The notes below the pieces were generated by a model. It saw nothing but the letters and a program-made list of their open reading frames with translations. It had not been told where the DNA came from and searched no databases. From NCBI GenBank assembly GCA_910587365.1, contig CAJUKJ010000002.1:96494-160493 (forward strand): DNA of 64,000 nt, written 5' to 3'. The DNA is from an uncultured Christensenellaceae bacterium (GTDB lineage: Bacteria > Bacillota > Clostridia > Christensenellales > Borkfalkiaceae). The translations under genes were made by a program, and so were the position numbers. The first letter of the stretch is position 1, and the number at the start of each line of letters is the position of its first letter. Of the stretch, positions 31,754 to 41,080 are shown in pieces.

Positions 31754-34700
31754 TTTAATTACCAAAATTTTATTTCACGTTACTCTGTTTTTATACGGTC
31801 TTATGGCTGTTGCGGGTCCAATATTGCTTGCAAACAGCACCATTGTAAACGGCTATTTGGGTATAAAAACTCAGGGCGGCAACAGAGGCAACGGCAGTAC
31901 TTACTTCGACACCAAATACGATACGATGGAGCAGGTGCGCAACGCCAGCCTTGAATTAATCGAAGAAACAATGGCGGAAGGCGCGGTTTTACTTAAAAAC
32001 GAAAACGGCGCGCTGCCCCTTGATAAAGGCGACAGCGTTACCCTTTACGGAATTGCCTCTTATTATTCCGCCCATACGGGTCAGGGTTCAAGCGGCAGCG
32101 AAACGGGTACGGCGGCTTTAAGCGACAGGGTTACTTTCTATGACGGGCTTACGGGAGCAGGGCTTAACGTCAACTCCGCGTTAAACGAATGGTACGGCAA
32201 TCAGTCCATTGCAAGCTATCTCGGTAACTCAAACTTTATGGGTTCGGCTTCGCAGGAAACTCAGTACGTCGTAAAGGATATCGAGTGGAGCGCGCTTCCC
32301 GATTCCAAAAACAACAATGCAAAGTCGGCAATAATGGTAATTGCCCGCAATTCCGGCGAAGCGGTGGATATGTATATGGATACCACTATGGACGACGGAC
32401 AAACGCGAGTAATCGTAAGCAAGCAGAACAACAATAAGGTAAGCGGCAGCGTCGGCGACAGCCTTGAACTCACTTCGGCGGAAAAATCCGTCCTTCAAGG
32501 GTTGAAGCAGCTTAAAAGCGGCGGCGCGATAGAAAACATCGTAGTTATTATGAACAGCGCAAGCCCCTTGCAGTGTGAGTTTGTTGACAACGATTCTTAC
32601 GGCATAGACGCCTGCCTATGGGTAGGCACTATCGGCACCAACGGCGCGACGGCAATAGGCAAGCTTCTTACGGGCGAATACAACCCCTCGGGCAGGACTG
32701 CGGACACGTTCTGGGCAAACAGCAAATACAATCCCGTATACTATAACTTCGGTTCGATGGAATACGGCGATTCGGGAAAGCTTAAAAATTATTTTGCAAC
32801 GCTTGGCGACTATAACAATAAATATTATATAGCTTACCAGGAAGGTATTTACAACGGCTATAAATATACCGAAACGCGGTACGAGGACGTCTTGACCAAC
32901 CGCCCCTATGCGGGAGATTTCGATTATAATAAAGTTGTCACTTATCCGTTCGGTTACGGTTTAAGCTATACCGAATTTGAATATACAAAGATGTCGGTTA
33001 CCAGAAACGGCGGCAAGCGCACCTATAACGTCAGCGTCGAAGTCAAAAATATCGGCGACGTGAATGGCAAAGAGGTCGTCCAGGTCTATTTGCAGAAGCC
33101 GTATACCTCTCAGGATATCAAAAACGGCGTTGAAAAAGCTTCGGTAGAGCTTATAGGTTATGCAAAGACGGACGTCATCGAACCCGGCAAGACCGCAACG
33201 GTAAACATTACCGTCAAGGAAAAGTATTTTGCGGCTTACGACGCAAACGTTGAAAACACATACGTAATCGGCTCTTCGGACAGGAACGATAAGTATCTCC
33301 TTACCGCAGCTAAGGACGCGCACGACGCTGTAAACAATATTTTACAGTATAAATCGAAAAATAACGTATGCACCGTAAATACGGCGGATATAGTTAACAG
33401 TACGGCAAGGGGAAAGGGAGAAGCCAACCTCGTTTGGGATACTTATATAGCTTACGATACAAAAACCTATTCCACAAACGACTTCATAGATGATGAAAAC
33501 AAGCTCGACCCTGCGTATGACGGGGCGGAAGTAAATTACGGAGTCGATAAGATAACCAACCAATTTGAAGATTCCGATTTTACCAAGTCGGACTTGTTCT
33601 CGTCGGAGGAAAGAAACCAACAGTATTTAACGAGAAACGATTGGGAAGGCACTTACGGTAAGAGGATAATTCTTACGGCGTCTGACGCGCTTGCGGAGGC
33701 GCAGAAAGCACCAGCCGTCACGCAGAACGCCGACGTGGAATATCCTACGTACAACGCTACGGATAAGTTTTATATCACGGACGAAATATTCGACGAGTTA
33801 AAGCTTATATATCTACGCGGAAGGGACTATAACGACCCTCTCTGGAACGACCTTTTAGATAAAATGTCATACGAAGAAACGTGCGTATTCCTGCAAAACG
33901 GACTCAGGGTTACCAACTCCGTACCCTCGATTGCGGCACCCGCAACCTCACAGCAGAACGGCGCGCTTGCACCCGTGCATTCGCACGAATGGGGCGAGCT
34001 TATAAAGCAAAGCGATTATCAGGGCTTCGTAGTGCAAAAGGACCCTGCAAATAAGGGCAAGCTGCCGCCCGTGTTCGTATGTAACGGCATAGTCGCGTCG
34101 TCATATAATACCGACCTCGCTTTACGCCTTGGCGAGCAGCAGGGCGAAGAGGCTGCGTGGGCGGGCTATCACGGAATGTACGGCTTAGGCGTAAACATAC
34201 ACCGCGGTGCATACTGCGGCAGAACGTTCGAGTACTATTCCGAGGACGGCTACCTTACGGGCGTTGCCGCAGGTTACCAGACGGTAGGATATCATAAGCT
34301 GGGCGTGTTCGTGCTTTTAAAGCACGCGGTATTAAACGACCAGGAAACCCACCGTGCGGGACTCAACGTCTGGGCTAACGAACAGACCATACGTGAAATT
34401 TATTGCCGTGCAATGGAAATCGCAATTGAAATAGACCGTGAAATGACCCCTACGACGGTAATCGGCGTAATGACGGGTATGAACCGTTTAGGTGCTAAGT
34501 GGACGGGCGGGCAAGGCTTTTGCAATACCGTACTCAAAGCGGAATTCGGTATGCGCGGCTACGTAGTTTCGGACTACAACAGTTCGAGATTATATATGAG
34601 TCCCATACAGGGCGTCCTTAACGGCAACGACCTTCCCGACGGTCAGACGTCGGGCTGGGCAGGCGGAAGGGACTACGACGGCAACAATATCAAATTCGAG

Positions 34701-35039
34701 GACTACGCTCCCGAAAAGGGCAACTATGGCGAGCTTGCCTGGGCAATGCGCGAATCCGCCCACACCATACTTTATACGGTTGTTAACAGCATTGCAATGA
34801 ACGGCGTTGACGGCGACTCCTCGTTTAATCCCGTAACCCCCGCATGGCAAATAGTCGTGCCGGTAGTAACAAGGGTTATGCTTGCACTGTTTATTTGGAG
34901 TACGGTTGCCTTTGCGGTTAGCATAGCGGCAGGCTTTATAGGCGACTATATGAAGAAAAAGCAACAGACTGCCGGCACTGACAGTCCGCAATCCGAAGAT
35001 ATACCCCAAAGCAGCGACGGCGATGGCAAAAACGGATAA
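31734..35039 (+). CDS. Membrane-anchored, domain-permuted GH3 glycoside hydrolase (2)
   Basis: An 1101-residue paralogue of the GH3 at 27646. The N-terminal membrane helix ends in a matching motif (ANSTIVNGYL against ANASIINTSL). Sandwich domain (EGAVLLKNENGALPLDKGDSVTLYG), FnIII-like domain (VSVEVKNIGDVNGKEVVQVYLQKPY) and C-terminal barrel follow in the same permuted order. The nucleophile is Asp947 in RGYVVSDYN, and LNDQETHR is present; KHF is KHA here. It has two inserts relative to copy 1, near residues 555-620 and 650-690. A C-terminal membrane helix (about 1043-1066) is followed by a hydrophilic tail. GGGGGA lies before the ATG inside the upstream gene; two strong terminators follow. 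Confidence 0.9.
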   Translation: MKLKKFNLITKILFHVTLFLYGLMAVAGPILLANSTIVNGYLGIKTQGGNRGNGSTYFDTKYDTMEQVRNASLELIEETMAEGAVLLKNENGALPLDKGDSVTLYGIASYYSAHTGQGSSGSETGTAALSDRVTFYDGLTGAGLNVNSALNEWYGNQSIASYLGNSNFMGSASQETQYVVKDIEWSALPDSKNNNAKSAIMVIARNSGEAVDMYMDTTMDDGQTRVIVSKQNNNKVSGSVGDSLELTSAEKSVLQGLKQLKSGGAIENIVVIMNSASPLQCEFVDNDSYGIDACLWVGTIGTNGATAIGKLLTGEYNPSGRTADTFWANSKYNPVYYNFGSMEYGDSGKLKNYFATLGDYNNKYYIAYQEGIYNGYKYTETRYEDVLTNRPYAGDFDYNKVVTYPFGYGLSYTEFEYTKMSVTRNGGKRTYNVSVEVKNIGDVNGKEVVQVYLQKPYTSQDIKNGVEKASVELIGYAKTDVIEPGKTATVNITVKEKYFAAYDANVENTYVIGSSDRNDKYLLTAAKDAHDAVNNILQYKSKNNVCTVNTADIVNSTARGKGEANLVWDTYIAYDTKTYSTNDFIDDENKLDPAYDGAEVNYGVDKITNQFEDSDFTKSDLFSSEERNQQYLTRNDWEGTYGKRIILTASDALAEAQKAPAVTQNADVEYPTYNATDKFYITDEIFDELKLIYLRGRDYNDPLWNDLLDKMSYEETCVFLQNGLRVTNSVPSIAAPATSQQNGALAPVHSHEWGELIKQSDYQGFVVQKDPANKGKLPPVFVCNGIVASSYNTDLALRLGEQQGEEAAWAGYHGMYGLGVNIHRGAYCGRTFEYYSEDGYLTGVAAGYQTVGYHKLGVFVLLKHAVLNDQETHRAGLNVWANEQTIREIYCRAMEIAIEIDREMTPTTVIGVMTGMNRLGAKWTGGQGFCNTVLKAEFGMRGYVVSDYNSSRLYMSPIQGVLNGNDLPDGQTSGWAGGRDYDGNNIKFEDYAPEKGNYGELAWAMRESAHTILYTVVNSIAMNGVDGDSSFNPVTPAWQIVVPVVTRVMLALFIWSTVAFAVSIAAGFIGDYMKKKQQTAGTDSPQSEDIPQSSDGDGKNG

Positions 35040-35083
35040 AACAAAAACATAAAACCCTTCTTGCCCGCAAGTAATTGCGGACG

Positions 35084-35115
35084 AAAAAAAGGAAGACTTC
35101 GGTCTTCCTTTTTTT
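35084..35115 (+). terminator. Intrinsic terminator 1 after the first GH3 operon
   Basis: GGAAGAC-TTCG-GTCTTCC stem-loop with seven A before and seven T after, so it can work in both directions. Confidence 0.95.
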
Positions 35116-35136
35116 GTTGCGCAAAATTCAAACGTT

Positions 35137-35163
35137 AAAGCCCGACGGCAACCGTCGGGCTTT
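35137..35163 (+). terminator. Intrinsic terminator 2 after the first GH3 operon
   Basis: A 12-bp stem AAAGCCCGACGG with its complement, loop CAA, followed by TTT and further T residues. Confidence 0.88.
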
Positions 35164-35272
35164 CCGTTTTTATAGGTTTTTTGTATAAACGTGCGGCTAT
35201 TTAAGGTAAAAATGAAAGAAAATGTAAAAAAACGAACGAATTTACCAGTTTTAATACCAAATATACCAAATT

Positions 35273-35301
35273 TTAAACGTTATAAAAAAAATAGTTAAAA
35301 T
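35273..35301 (+). promoter_or_regulatory. Possible promoter of the second GH3 operon
   Basis: TTAAAC (35273-35278), 17-base spacer, TAAAAT (35296-35301). The remaining leader to 35512 is AT-rich and has a strong Shine-Dalgarno-like GAAAGGAGG at 35391-35399 with no reading frame behind it. I recognise no riboswitch here. Confidence 0.4.
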
Positions 35302-35512
35302 AAGTAGCGTAATAAAAATGCGTTAAATCTCTTTCGGTTTTAACGAAGCGTGGCGGACTGAAAATGAAAAGACGGTAAGTCGTTTAACGTGAAAGGAGGA
35401 AAATTTAAAAACTAAGCAGGCTGGCACTTGACTTTTGCAACTATTTTGCGGGTCGTAGGGGGGAATAAGTTTTCCCGGTAACAAACATTAAAAAAATAAG
35501 AGAGGAAAAATT

Positions 35513-38500
35513 GTGGTAAAAACAAAAAATCTTAAAAAAATAGCTCTTGGCGCAGCAGCCGTCACTATGAGTGCCGCAATGGTCATACCTGTGGCGTTCA
35601 ACGGTTTTACGTTTGCTTCCGCAGAAGATAAGAAACCCGTTGCTTCCGTAAACGGCTACAACAGCTATATAGCTTCCGGCGATATGCTTACGGCAACAAA
35701 AAAGACAAACCTTAAAATTGCGGAGGAAAGCGCAGTTCTTCTTAAAAATAATATAAAAGGCGATAAAGCTGCCCTTCCTTTAAGTGAAAGCGAACGCAAT
35801 ATTACGATGTTCCATTCGATAAGTAACTCTATCGTAGGATACTTCGGCAGAAACGAAAACTATATGCTTTCCGCACTGCACGCGTTCACGGGCTTTGCAC
35901 CCGCCAATGAAAATCCGACTACCGTTTACGAAAGTCTGGAAAACAACAACTTCAATTACAACAAAAATATGAAAAGGCTGTACGACAAATACGACTATTA
36001 TACCGACAACGACAAAAGCCAGTACGGTATAAATACGAGAAGAGGTCCCAACCTCGACGTAATTTCGCTTGCTGAAAATTCGTTCAGCCATTACAACGAC
36101 GCGGCTGTCATTACCATCTCGCGCGTGGGCTGTGAGGGCTACGACGGATTAAGGCTTCAAGACCCCACCGAAGGACTTCACGTTTTCGATGCGAAGCAGG
36201 GCGAACGCTATCTTGCCCTTAACGACGGCGAAAAGGAGCTTATCGAATACGTAAAAGGCAAGTTTGAAAAGGTGGTCGTTCTCATCAACGCGCCTATGCC
36301 CCTTGAAATTGCGGAATTACAGGACGACGACGGCGTAGCCGCAATTATGTGGATAGGTTATCCTGGCTGGAACGGCTTCGAGGCAGTGGGCGAGCTTTTG
36401 TCGGGCGTAGTCAATCCCTCTGGCAGATTGGTAGATACCTGGGCTGCGGACGTTTCCAAAGACCCTACCTGGTACAACTTCTACAACAACAGCCAGACTT
36501 CGGATGACGGCAAGCCCAATTATTACGTCCTCGATAAGGACGGTAATAAGACAAGTTACGTCAGTATCGACTATTCCGAAGGCATCTATATGGGCTATAA
36601 GTGGTACGAAACTGCTGCGGCGGACGGCTATTACGAGGCAACAGCTCCCGAAACCCTTCCCGCAAACTATTTGCCCGCAGGCGTAACCGATGACTATTAC
36701 AACCGCTACAACGGCGTTGTGTATCCCTTCGGCTACGGTTTGTCGTACTCGGAATTTACACAGGAGTTTGTAAGCACTGCCGTGACTCCCGATAAGGACG
36801 GTAACGTCGAACTCGAAGTAAAAGTTACAAATAATTCAACCACGGCGGGCAAGGAGGTAGTGCAGCTTTATTACAACCCTACCTACGTTGACGGCGGAGT
36901 GGAAAAGGCGGCAACCAACCTCTTGGCGTTTGCAAAGACGGACGTCATCAAGGGCGGGGCAAGCGCGACGGTTAAGCTTTCGTTCAACATCCGCGATATG
37001 GCGTCATACGACGTAGACGGCAAAGTGGAAAAAGGCTATAAAGGCTACGTTCTCGAAGGCGGCGCATACGGAATAAGCCTTAAAAACAACTCGCACGAAG
37101 AGATTGATTCGCTTACATATACACATGCCGAAACGACCAAGTATGACAAGGACAGTAATACGGGCAAAACAATCGAACAGCTTTTCTCGGGCGACAACTA
37201 TTACAATACCGACCGCACGCAGTATACGACGGACGGCTCGGGCTTAAAGGTTATGACCCGTGCGGAGCAGACCGTTGACGGCAAAAAGGTTAAAGGCTTG
37301 GTTGCAACCTTCCCCAAGACGGCAGGCAACGTTAAGTTCAAGGACGAAGCGTTAGAGCTTTTAGAAATGCAGGAAATCAATTATTCCTCGTCAAAGGACA
37401 GCGCGACCGATAAATATCTCGGTTCTATGTACAAGAGCGAAGAGGAAATAAAAGCTCTCGGCTGGACGCAGGAAAACGACCCCGAAGCGAACAGGGTCAA
37501 CGGCTGGAATACCCCTATTATGCTTGCCGATATGAAGGGCATCGACTATATGGGTACGGAAGCACTTAACCCCGAAACCCTTACCGCAACTGCCAAGACG
37601 GCGTTCAAGAACAGCGACAATACCTATATGAACGGTAAACAGGCTTGGACGAAGTTTATGAACCAGCTTACTTGGGACGAGATGGCTACCCTTGCAAGCG
37701 ACGCTAATTTCAGCACGCCCGCAATCGACTCTATCGGCAAACCCAAGACGGTTGATAACGACGGCCCCGCGCAGATAGGTACGCAGACCAACCCCTGTAT
37801 GAACTTTGCATGCGGCACGAATATCGCTTCCACCTGGAACGTTGACCTCGTCGAAGAATACGGCGAGCTTATCGGAAGCCACGCAATCAACCAGGGCATA
37901 ACGGGCTGGTACGGACCCGGACTCAACATTCACAGAAATCCTTACGGCGGCAGGAACTACGAATATTATTCCGAAGACGCTATCCTCACTGGTAAAATGG
38001 CGTCCGCGGCAATAAGGGGCGCAGCTTCCAAGGGCGTTGTAACTTATATGAAGCACTTTGCCCTCAACAATCAGGAAGAAAACCGTCACGGCGTTCTCAC
38101 TTGGGCAGATGAGCAGACAATGCGTGAAATTTACCTCAAAGGCTTTGAAATCGCAGTCAAGGAAGGCGGGGCAACGGGCGTTATGTGTTCGTTCAACGCA
38201 ATCGGCGGTATCGGAGCTTGTATGAACAACCACCTTACGGTTAAGCTTCTCACAGAAGAGTGGGGCTTCCGCGGTGCTATAATTACCGACGCTTACGGCG
38301 ACAGCGGCTGGCCCTCGGGTCTTATCGTCCGCAGCCAGACGGCTCCCCTCGGCAAGTACAGCTCGGTAGTGGAAGGAAAGTGGGACGCGGAAAAGAACCT
38401 TCCCGTTGTCAAGGGCGAAGGCAGCGCAACGCAGTACTATGCGGTAAGAATGACCGCACAGCGTATGCTCTACTCGGTAGCTAACTCCAACGGAATGAAG

Positions 38501-39634
38501 ACTACTACTCCCATAAGCACCAAGCTTGAAGTATGGAAGTTCGATGAAGAAAATTGCGGTAAGGAAGTTACCTTCAAACAGGGCGAAGGCGGTTACGTCT
38601 GGCTCGGTATAGGTGCAAGAGAAAAGGGCGACTACACAAGAATGTGGGTTTCGGGCGACAGCGTAACCGATTGTTCGCGCGGCTCAGAATGGTACACGAT
38701 TTTCCCCGGATTCGATTGGCATATGGGCGGCGACTCGCTGTACGATACCCCGGTTGCAGGCGAATACAACCTCAAAATGTGGGTAACAAAAGATTATCTG
38801 AAAAGCGAAGTGATAGATGTTAAATTTACCGTTACCTCCGCATTCAAGGATAAGACGTTCAGCGGAACGGAAGGCATTGACTTTAACGGTCAGATAGAGC
38901 TTGTCGAGGACTCGGCTATCAGCTCGATAAACAGCTGTACGGCAACGGGACTTCCCGCAGGACTTACCGTAAATGCAGACGGCTCCATTACAGGCAAAGC
39001 AACCGAAAACGGTACATTCAACGTACAGTTCGTTATAAACGGAGCGTATCAGTGGAACTCCACTATAACCCTTTCGGCAAAAACTACCCACACGGTAACT
39101 TTTGCAGGCAACTATGACGGATGCGTAAACACGACTGTGGAAGTTGCTCCCAACGGCACGGTAACGGCACCCGCAACCAATCCCGAGAGAGAGGGCTTTG
39201 AGTTTGTCGGTTGGTTTGAAGACGCAGACTGCACTGTTGCGGCTGACTTCTCGAAAGCGGTAACGGGCGCAAAGACCTACTACGCTAAGTGGACGGAAGT
39301 AGAAGTTCCCGGACCCGGATTTAAAGTGGTTGACGGCGTACTTAAATACACTCCCGACGGGGAAAACTGGATTGACGTTGCAAATATGTCCGACCTCAAA
39401 GGCGAAACCCCCACGGTGGAAATCAATGCCGACGGTTATTGGGTAATCAACGGCGAAGTGACCAACGTTAAGGCTCAGGGTCCCGCAGGAGAACAGGGCG
39501 CACCCGGCGAAAAGGGAAGCGGATGCTCGGGCAGCTTTGCACAATCGGGTATCGCGGTAAGCGTTGCAATCGTTACCCTTACGGCGGCAATGGCTGCAAT
39601 ATCTATTATCAGAAAGAAGAAAGATAACAAATAA
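35513..39634 (+). CDS. Secreted multidomain permuted GH3 with Ig-like, InlB-type and collagen-like tail (3)
   Basis: A 1373-residue exported protein starting at GTG (AGAGAGG before it). A Sec signal peptide (to about residue 37, FASAEDK) replaces the N-terminal anchor of the other copies. The permuted GH3 core follows: sandwich (ESAVLLKNN), FnIII-like (VELEVKVTNNSTTAGKEVVQLYY) and barrel with KHFALNNQEENRHG and nucleophile Asp926 in GAIITDAYGDS. This copy keeps the most canonical motifs. The C-terminal part has a putative-Ig region (LPAGLTVNADGSITG), one InlB-type repeat (EGFEFVGWFEDADC...YYAKW), a short G-x-x run (GPAGEQGAPGEKG), and a membrane anchor with RKKKDNK. It is attached to the cell surface. 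Confidence 0.9.
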   Translation: MVKTKNLKKIALGAAAVTMSAAMVIPVAFNGFTFASAEDKKPVASVNGYNSYIASGDMLTATKKTNLKIAEESAVLLKNNIKGDKAALPLSESERNITMFHSISNSIVGYFGRNENYMLSALHAFTGFAPANENPTTVYESLENNNFNYNKNMKRLYDKYDYYTDNDKSQYGINTRRGPNLDVISLAENSFSHYNDAAVITISRVGCEGYDGLRLQDPTEGLHVFDAKQGERYLALNDGEKELIEYVKGKFEKVVVLINAPMPLEIAELQDDDGVAAIMWIGYPGWNGFEAVGELLSGVVNPSGRLVDTWAADVSKDPTWYNFYNNSQTSDDGKPNYYVLDKDGNKTSYVSIDYSEGIYMGYKWYETAAADGYYEATAPETLPANYLPAGVTDDYYNRYNGVVYPFGYGLSYSEFTQEFVSTAVTPDKDGNVELEVKVTNNSTTAGKEVVQLYYNPTYVDGGVEKAATNLLAFAKTDVIKGGASATVKLSFNIRDMASYDVDGKVEKGYKGYVLEGGAYGISLKNNSHEEIDSLTYTHAETTKYDKDSNTGKTIEQLFSGDNYYNTDRTQYTTDGSGLKVMTRAEQTVDGKKVKGLVATFPKTAGNVKFKDEALELLEMQEINYSSSKDSATDKYLGSMYKSEEEIKALGWTQENDPEANRVNGWNTPIMLADMKGIDYMGTEALNPETLTATAKTAFKNSDNTYMNGKQAWTKFMNQLTWDEMATLASDANFSTPAIDSIGKPKTVDNDGPAQIGTQTNPCMNFACGTNIASTWNVDLVEEYGELIGSHAINQGITGWYGPGLNIHRNPYGGRNYEYYSEDAILTGKMASAAIRGAASKGVVTYMKHFALNNQEENRHGVLTWADEQTMREIYLKGFEIAVKEGGATGVMCSFNAIGGIGACMNNHLTVKLLTEEWGFRGAIITDAYGDSGWPSGLIVRSQTAPLGKYSSVVEGKWDAEKNLPVVKGEGSATQYYAVRMTAQRMLYSVANSNGMKTTTPISTKLEVWKFDEENCGKEVTFKQGEGGYVWLGIGAREKGDYTRMWVSGDSVTDCSRGSEWYTIFPGFDWHMGGDSLYDTPVAGEYNLKMWVTKDYLKSEVIDVKFTVTSAFKDKTFSGTEGIDFNGQIELVEDSAISSINSCTATGLPAGLTVNADGSITGKATENGTFNVQFVINGAYQWNSTITLSAKTTHTVTFAGNYDGCVNTTVEVAPNGTVTAPATNPEREGFEFVGWFEDADCTVAADFSKAVTGAKTYYAKWTEVEVPGPGFKVVDGVLKYTPDGENWIDVANMSDLKGETPTVEINADGYWVINGEVTNVKAQGPAGEQGAPGEKGSGCSGSFAQSGIAVSVAIVTLTAAMAAISIIRKKKDNK

Positions 39635-39709
39635 GACTTAAAAGACAGTACGGGATGCGGAAGCGGCGTTAAGCCCGCTTCCGTAAGACCCGTAATTATA
39701 CGAGGCATT

Positions 39710-41080
39710 ATGAAAATCAAACGCTATATCGCAACGGTTACGGCAATAATTTTGTGCTTGCTCGCACTGGCTTTATCTGCATGCGGAACGGGCTTAAAAA
39801 CCGTAAAGGTAACCTTTGATTATAACGACGGCGCAACTCCTGATAAGATTGTGGAAGTCGAGCAGGGCAGCACTGTCGAAAAACCTAAGCCCCCTACAAG
39901 GGACGGTCACATTTTTGTGGGCTGGTATCTTGACGGGGAAGAATACGATTTCGGCGAAGCGGTAAATTCAGACGTTACCCTGACAGCCGAATGGGAAGAA
40001 AACGACCACGTCGTTACTATTATAATTTACGACGGAAACACCGTCAAACGCACCGTTTCGGACGGCGAAAAGGTAAAAGCCCCCGACGTCCCCGAAAGGG
40101 AGGGCTTCGAGTTCGACGGTTGGTACTCGGACGAAAACTTTACGAAGGAGTATAATTTCGACTCGCCCGTAAAAAACGACTTCACTATTTACGGCAAGTG
40201 GAAGGACGTTTCCGTTACCTATTATAAAGTAACTTATAACTATAATTACGAGGGGGCTATCCCCAACTCCACGTCGGTTGAGGAAGGCTCTAAGGCAGTT
40301 AAGCCCGCTATCGACCCCGTGCGCGCGGACTATAAATTCCTCGGCTGGTTCACTACCGCCGACGGGGATACCGAATACAATTTTGAAACGGCTGTTACCG
40401 CCGATACGGAAATATTTGCCCATTGGGAGCAGATAATTATCGAGGGCGTAAAAAATTACGTGTTCGAGGCGGAGCTTACCGACCTTACCGACTTCGAGGG
40501 TTCGGGCTTCTCAAACGAAGCAAAGGGCAGACAGGCAATACAGGACTCTAAGGGCGAAGACGTAAAAGCAAGCAACGGCTATTGGGTAGGTTATCTTTAC
40601 AAGACGGGCTGTTCGTTGACTTTCGTCATCAACTCCGATAAAGACGTAAACGATGTAACCCTTAAAATAAGACTTTCGGGCGAAATCGTAAATCAGGTCA
40701 GGGTAAAGAATACCGAGTTCAAAATTGCTTTAAACGGTAAACAGCTTAAATATAACGATATCGTGATAAACGGCATACCCACGGGCGTGGGCGCGCCTCC
40801 CGCAGCCTTCAACGACTTTGAATTAGGTGCAAACCTTTCGCTTAAAGCGGGCGAAAACACTGTTACGGTTACCGTAGAAAACAACGTGCCTCTGGCGGGT
40901 TCCGACGGGATTCAGGCAGGCGGAAAAATTCAGGCAACCGCACCTTTGGTGGATTGTATAAAAATAACAACTGCTGCAAACCTTTCCTGGAATCCTTGGT
41001 TTGAAGGACTTGAAAAGAAGTACGGCTGGGACAGGGACACCGACTATAAGGGCATTATAGATACCGAGGCGCAAGTATGA
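39710..41080 (+). CDS. Lipoprotein with three InlB-type repeats and a CBM-like domain
   Basis: A 456-residue lipoprotein. The signal peptide ends in lipobox LSAC (Cys25). Three Listeria-Bacteroides (InlB B/Flg_new) repeats follow at about 32-97, 99-166 and 171-241, each ending GW(Y/F)...AxW or GKW. Residues about 246-430 are a beta-rich domain (FEAELTDLTDFEGSG...YWVGYLYKTGCSLTFVIN...VTLKIRLSG...GENTVTVTVENN...PLVDCIKI), which looks like a CBM6/CBM35-type carbohydrate-binding module. It overlaps the next GH3 gene by ATGA. A glycan-capturing partner for the adjacent hydrolases is the natural inference. Confidence 0.82.
   Translation: MKIKRYIATVTAIILCLLALALSACGTGLKTVKVTFDYNDGATPDKIVEVEQGSTVEKPKPPTRDGHIFVGWYLDGEEYDFGEAVNSDVTLTAEWEENDHVVTIIIYDGNTVKRTVSDGEKVKAPDVPEREGFEFDGWYSDENFTKEYNFDSPVKNDFTIYGKWKDVSVTYYKVTYNYNYEGAIPNSTSVEEGSKAVKPAIDPVRADYKFLGWFTTADGDTEYNFETAVTADTEIFAHWEQIIIEGVKNYVFEAELTDLTDFEGSGFSNEAKGRQAIQDSKGEDVKASNGYWVGYLYKTGCSLTFVINSDKDVNDVTLKIRLSGEIVNQVRVKNTEFKIALNGKQLKYNDIVINGIPTGVGAPPAAFNDFELGANLSLKAGENTVTVTVENNVPLAGSDGIQAGGKIQATAPLVDCIKITTAANLSWNPWFEGLEKKYGWDRDTDYKGIIDTEAQV

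Noticed and set aside
35224..35301. LytTR binding sites upstream of the secreted GH3 (several xxxGTTxxx words)
   Set aside because: The words are not spaced as the direct repeats LytTR proteins use, and the stretch is so AT-rich that such words are expected by chance.
35302..35512. Riboswitch in the leader of the secreted GH3
   Set aside because: I looked for cyclic-di-GMP, cyclic-di-AMP and preQ1 core motifs and found none.
37391..39544. Antisense frames of up to 286 codons inside the secreted GH3 gene
   Set aside because: Cys/Val-rich shadow translations without start signals; the sense frame has clear enzyme motifs throughout.
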